NCBI GenBank assembly: GCA_009760855.2
Contig: WPIO01000107.1
Span: 995,001-1,059,000 of the forward strand
Origin: Cristatella mucedo
Taxonomy: Eukaryota > Bryozoa > Phylactolaemata > Cristatellidae
Direction: 5' to 3'
Length of the DNA: 64,000 nucleotides
Under the pieces are notes generated by a model that had not been told where the DNA came from, searched no databases, and worked only from the letters and a program-made list of their open reading frames with translations. Below, piece after piece: positions 60,101 to 64,000 of this stretch; position 1 is the stretch's first letter, and every line of letters starts with the position of its first letter. Both the position numbers and the translations under genes were made by a program.

Positions 60101-60840
60101 GTCTTTATCTAAACCAGTTGATTTAACATTATCTAATACGGAGTTTATTATGAATAATGAGGTTTTTATTCGAAAGGTAATTAAGCGATTAAAAGTCTCT
60201 AGTTTACTAAATGAGACATTTTAAAGCTTTCATCTTATCACCTCTTAACGTTTTTGGCAATGAAGTTACCAAAAATATAATGTATTCAGCAACACTGCTT
60301 TTGTGTATTTGTTGACATGAACAAAACCAATGTCATTTAGATGCCAGGTGTTAATATTAATTCAAGTATCGCTCGTTTTTAAATTTGCAGGGCAGCAACA
60401 ACAGATTAAAAGGCATTCGCATAATTTATTTGGCTAGGGGTTCAAGATGAATGAACGCAAGAATATATTTTATGTCGTGTGGTTGTGTTAACCGTAGGTT
60501 TGCACTGCCTAAAGATACATCGTTCAAATATGCGTCATGCCAAATACAAGGACCTTAATATGTTTCTAATCAAAACAATCTCCTCTTAAGGTGTAAACAA
60601 GTTTCAAATGCGGTCCCTTGGCATGGATTAAATTTATTCATGGAGGGATTTGCCTGGTCTATTTTAGAGTCACTATACGTTACAGCATGTATGTACTGAT
60701 TGTACTCTAGAAAAAAATGGTTTCTCATACAAAAAACTTTTCTTTTTCATCTGCACTGTCAGTTATTCGGAATACTTAAACTCGTAGCTTGCATTACAGC
60801 ATGCATGCACGCTGCCTTCTGAAGAAAAACTTAAACAAAG
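57190..60840. other. intron of the CTHRC1-like gene
   Basis: 3.7-kb AT-rich intron. A segment at 57690-57880 contains two imperfect direct copies of gggttattaaaggtcaaggt. The GC-richer part at 58200-58650 has a degenerate protein-like reading on the minus strand (see findings). Otherwise nothing is recognised. Confidence 0.6.
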
Positions 60841-60857
60841 TATAGAGTAAAACTCAC

Positions 60858-61062
60858 ACATTCCTGGATGGACATAAAAAAACTGCCTGTTCGCTTGAGT
60901 TACAATTTCGATTTTGCCCGGAGAGGTGCATTCTCTGTTGTTAATTGTGAAGTAATATCGACAGCAATTAGTCGGACTCATACCAATAAATGGGAAAGCG
61001 ATAGAAGTTGCAATCCAAAGATGTAGTCCACTTTTATTTGACAGTTTGACGTATTGAGTGAC
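60858..61062 (-). CDS. CTHRC1-like secreted protein, penultimate exon
   Basis: 205-nt exon between acceptor gatttcag|GTCACTC and donor GGAATGT|gtgagt, ending in phase 1 as the next exon requires. It encodes LWIATSIAFPFIG, then NCCRYYFTINNRECTSPGKI and EIVTQANRQFFYVHPGM. The CC-x-x-YFT-x-N-x-x-EC block followed by a hydrophobic strand matches CTHRC1 ([20 protein letters not shown]). The collagen-repeat and signal-peptide exons expected upstream are not visible up to 64000. The LINE pair at 61240-63160 lies in the next upstream intron. Confidence 0.85.
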
Positions 61063-61239
61063 CTGAAATCCAAGAAATATTTGTTAAATTAAAATAAGGT
61101 CCGTATCCATTTGCTTTAGGCAAATAATCACATGTTTTAGGGGCCTTCACTTGAACAGTAAGTAGGAAAACTTTTAAAAAATAAGTAAAATTTTAGCGTA
61201 GTTTAGATAAGAAAAACATTTTTAAAATTTGTCAGTAAA

Positions 61240-61690
61240 AATTATGATAATATTAATGCACTAGATAAAGCTCCCTCAGAGAACTCAATCTCTGTCTAGG
61301 CGCTTTACATTGGCTGCAAAGAGAAGCGCGATTGAATGGTGAGTAATATCATGCTTGATAAATATGATTAACGTGGTTAGGGGTGACGTGCACAGGGTCA
61401 ATATGCAAATTTGGTTAGTGGCAGCATGCACAGTGTCAGCACGCATAAGAACATCAAGAATAAATCACTGGGACCCACTAAATGCTGTCTTAAATAGGTG
61501 TGCTTTTAAGTTCTTTTTAAATGTGGTCAAGTCAGGTGATGTTGTGACGCGTCGGGAGTTAGTTCCAGGCTTTGGGAGAATACGAACTAAATGCACGGTC
61601 TCCAAAGGTTTGAAGGTTTTTACGAGGTATTGGTAAACTGTTGGATTCCCATTAGCCGGTGCTACGATGCTTGGCCTGGTGAATTTGTGA
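61240..61690 (-). mobile_element. LINE family A 3'-end fragment
   Basis: Minus-strand fragment from a degraded tail through the 3' UTR into the antisense of the C-terminal codons, ending close to the start of the oppositely oriented copy. Confidence 0.85.
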
Positions 61691-61740
61691 AGTAGGAGAA
61701 TAATATGCTGTCTCTGCGACTTGCTACTACAGCGAAGTTC

Positions 61741-63162
61741 AGGGGGGCAGACATGGGTAGAGTGTCTCTTCTTGTTTTGCTCGATCTTTCGGCAGCTTTT
61801 GATACCATCGATCACAAAGTACTTCTAGAGCGCCTCTCATCTCGCCTGGGCATCACTGGCACTGCTCTGCAGTGATTCAGGTCCTATCTCAGTGGGAGAC
61901 TCCAGAGTGTTGACGTGAATGGACAAAGATCATCTGAAGTACCTCTAAAATATGGAGTACCTCAGGGCTCTGTGCTAGGTCCGGTCCTTTTCACCGTTTA
62001 TACTCTCCCTCTTGCTGATGTGATTGCCAAGCACAATCTAGGCTTTCACTTCTATCCGGATGCCACTCAGTTGTACCTTTGCTTTGATCCCTCCCAGCCT
62101 TCGAGCACCTCAAATTCTCTCAACTCACTTGCTGCATGCATTGATGACATCCGATCATGGATGGCAGCAAATTTTCTAAAACTAAACGATGATAAAACTA
62201 ACTTACTAGTTATGGGCAAACCCAGTGTGATCCAGAGATTGGAAAGGCTGACTCTCAAAATTGGCTCTGCCAGCATATCTCCAGTTGAATTAGCTCGAAA
62301 TCTAGGTGTCATATTCCAAAGCGACCTTTCGTTAGACGACCACATCAGCTCCACAGTCAAATCAGCCTATTTTCAGCTTCATAACATTGCTAAAATTAGG
62401 GCCTGTTTAGATAAGGATACCACGTCCAAGTTGGTCCATGCATTCGTGACGTCCCGTCTCGACTTCTGCAACTCACTGCTTACTGGCGTACCAGCATGTT
62501 CGATCAGGCGATTGCAGCTGGTGCAAAACTCTGCAGCTAGGCTTGTCTGTCGTGAGCGTCGCAGTTGCCACATTACTCCACTTCTCGCCGACCTGCACTG
62601 GCTACCAGTGAGGCAACGGATTGACTTCAAGGTTTTGTCGCTCACTTTTAGGTCTCTTCATTCTATGGCTCCAGCCTATCTTTCAGATATACTACCCCAT
62701 CAGGCCAAGCATCGTACCACTCGCTTTTCGGAATCCAACAGTCTAGAAATACCTCGTACAAACCTTAAATCCTTTGGAGACCGTGCATTTAGCTCGTATG
62801 CTCCCAAAGCCTGGAACTCTCTCCCGACCTGCATCAGAACATCCCCTGACTTGACCACATTTAAAAGAAACTTAAAAACACACCTATTTAGGACAGCATT
62901 TAGTGGGTCCCTGTGATTCGTCCTTGTTGTGCTTATGCGTGCTGACACTGTGCATGCTGCCACTAACCACATTTGCATGCTGACCCTGTGCATTTCACCC
63001 CTAACCATATTATTCATTTTGTTTGTTTTTCAAGCATGATTGTACTTACTATTCTATTGCGTATCACTTTGCAGCAAATGTAAAGCGCCTAAAAAGAGAT
63101 TAAGTTCTCTGAGGGCGCTTTATCAAGTGCAATAATAATAATATTATTATTATTATTATAAC
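61741..63162 (+). mobile_element. LINE family A copy with mutated RT motif
   Basis: Plus-strand, 5' truncated: begins [20 protein letters not shown], has a TGA replacing Trp of QWFRS at about 61874, and is then open from 61915 to 62916. The catalytic YADD is changed to YPDA, removing a metal-binding Asp. It ends in the intact 3' UTR and a mixed (AAT)n/(ATT)n tail. Confidence 0.93.
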
Positions 63163-63169
63163 CAAGCTT

Positions 63170-64000
63170 TTATTGATGGTATATGAATAATACCGTGGAT
63201 TTAAATTCAATAATATTATTCTCAAGTCGCAATAATGAGTTGTATGTATATTTAAATGCATATGCTGTCATTGTGCGGTTATTCCCGTTAGTTTTAACCT
63301 CTACGTCACCTCCATGGTAGAATCAATTTTCTAATTTATTTTAGATTCCGTTCATGTAGCCGCTTAGGAGAAACTTCAGGTTCTTATTTCGAGCAAAAGT
63401 TTAGCCCCAGAGTGCAGACTAGAAAATATACTAAATGGCAATGATTCCATGGACTTGAGAAAAAACGTCGGCTACCACCATTTGATCAACAAACAGCAGC
63501 CATAAGCTGCTTACTATGCCACCTGAATGCTGCGCAACAATCAAAATATGAATGCTTAGGAGTGCAATGCTGTTATTACTCTGTGATAATGTCATGATCA
63601 ACTTGTAGTTATTCTAGCAACACGATATTTTTGGTGACTCTTGAATCATGAATACAAGTTCAGGTCGAATGCAAGTTTCTTATTCTGTAAGTCTATTGTT
63701 AGTTTCAATCGTCATCAGCCCCTCTCAGTGACTTGAACGAGCTCCATTCGGGCTCAAACATGTATAGTCAGACAACAAACTGACTAATTATTTATATATG
63801 GGGAGTAGTTGTTACCGCTATGCCCTGCAATGCTAACATGCAGCTTGTATTAGAGTGACTCCAGCGACTGAAAAGCTATGCATTGAGATGTGTTAACGAT
63901 AATAATTATTCACAGTAATGAAGTCTCACTTAAAGATAATGTGTTACAGTCTTGCTTTCGGTTTTGTGCAACAGATAGGTCTATCCATTATTTTGCTCCA
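63170..64000. other. no gene recognised
   Basis: AT-rich sequence to the window end. CTHRC1-like upstream exons (collagen repeats Gly-X-Y) were looked for on the minus strand and not seen. Confidence 0.5.

Overview
This is eukaryotic, almost certainly metazoan, nuclear DNA. It has spliced genes with kilobase introns and GT/AG junctions, CpG-rich 5' regions with CGG and GA/CT microsatellites, and dense LINEs, tRNA-derived SINEs and hAT transposons. The two recognisable genes are homologues of animal NUDT18 and CTHRC1. I cannot name the species. The repeat content looks more like an invertebrate (flatworm, mollusc or similar) than a vertebrate, but that is inference.

Layout. 1-2.8 kb: fragments of LINEs and SINEs. 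2.8-7.2 kb: GC-rich two-exon gene 1 (+), an unrecognised disordered, Ala/Arg/Ser-rich protein. 7.2-10.1 kb: GC-rich spacer, then the first exon of gene 2 (+). 10.1-21.6 kb: the long gene 2 intron, with LINE and SINE pieces, a duplicated repeat block and another CpG-rich stretch at 17.1-18.7 kb. 21.6-22.95 kb: the large second exon of gene 2. 22.7-26.5 kb: a segmental duplication containing the tail-to-tail 3' ends of gene 2 (+) and NUDT18 (-), twice. In copy A the gene 2 end is intact and the NUDT18 end is frameshifted; in copy B the reverse holds.

26.2-41.7 kb: the NUDT18 homologue (-), four coding exons of which exons 1-3 join in frame by clear GT/AG junctions; the predicted protein is about 346 residues. 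Its Nudix box is split by a 9.6-kb intron holding a nest of mobile elements: a LINE copy interrupted by a 185-bp SPIN-like hAT MITE and by a 4.5-kb hAT transposon, which is itself interrupted by a younger LINE copy. All three insertions are delimited by 8-bp target duplications.

42-56.9 kb: repeats, including LINE copies, SINEs, CA/TA microsatellites and a possible solo LTR. 57.0-61.1 kb: the last two exons of a CTHRC1-like secreted protein gene (-); its collagen-like 5' part is not in the window. 61.2-63.2 kb: two LINE copies in opposite orientation.

Genes 1 and 2 share a similar short N-terminal exon followed by one large low-complexity exon and may be tandem paralogues. They are the best candidates here for an undescribed gene family. 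No bacterial-type operons, CRISPR arrays, rRNA genes or functional tRNA genes were seen.
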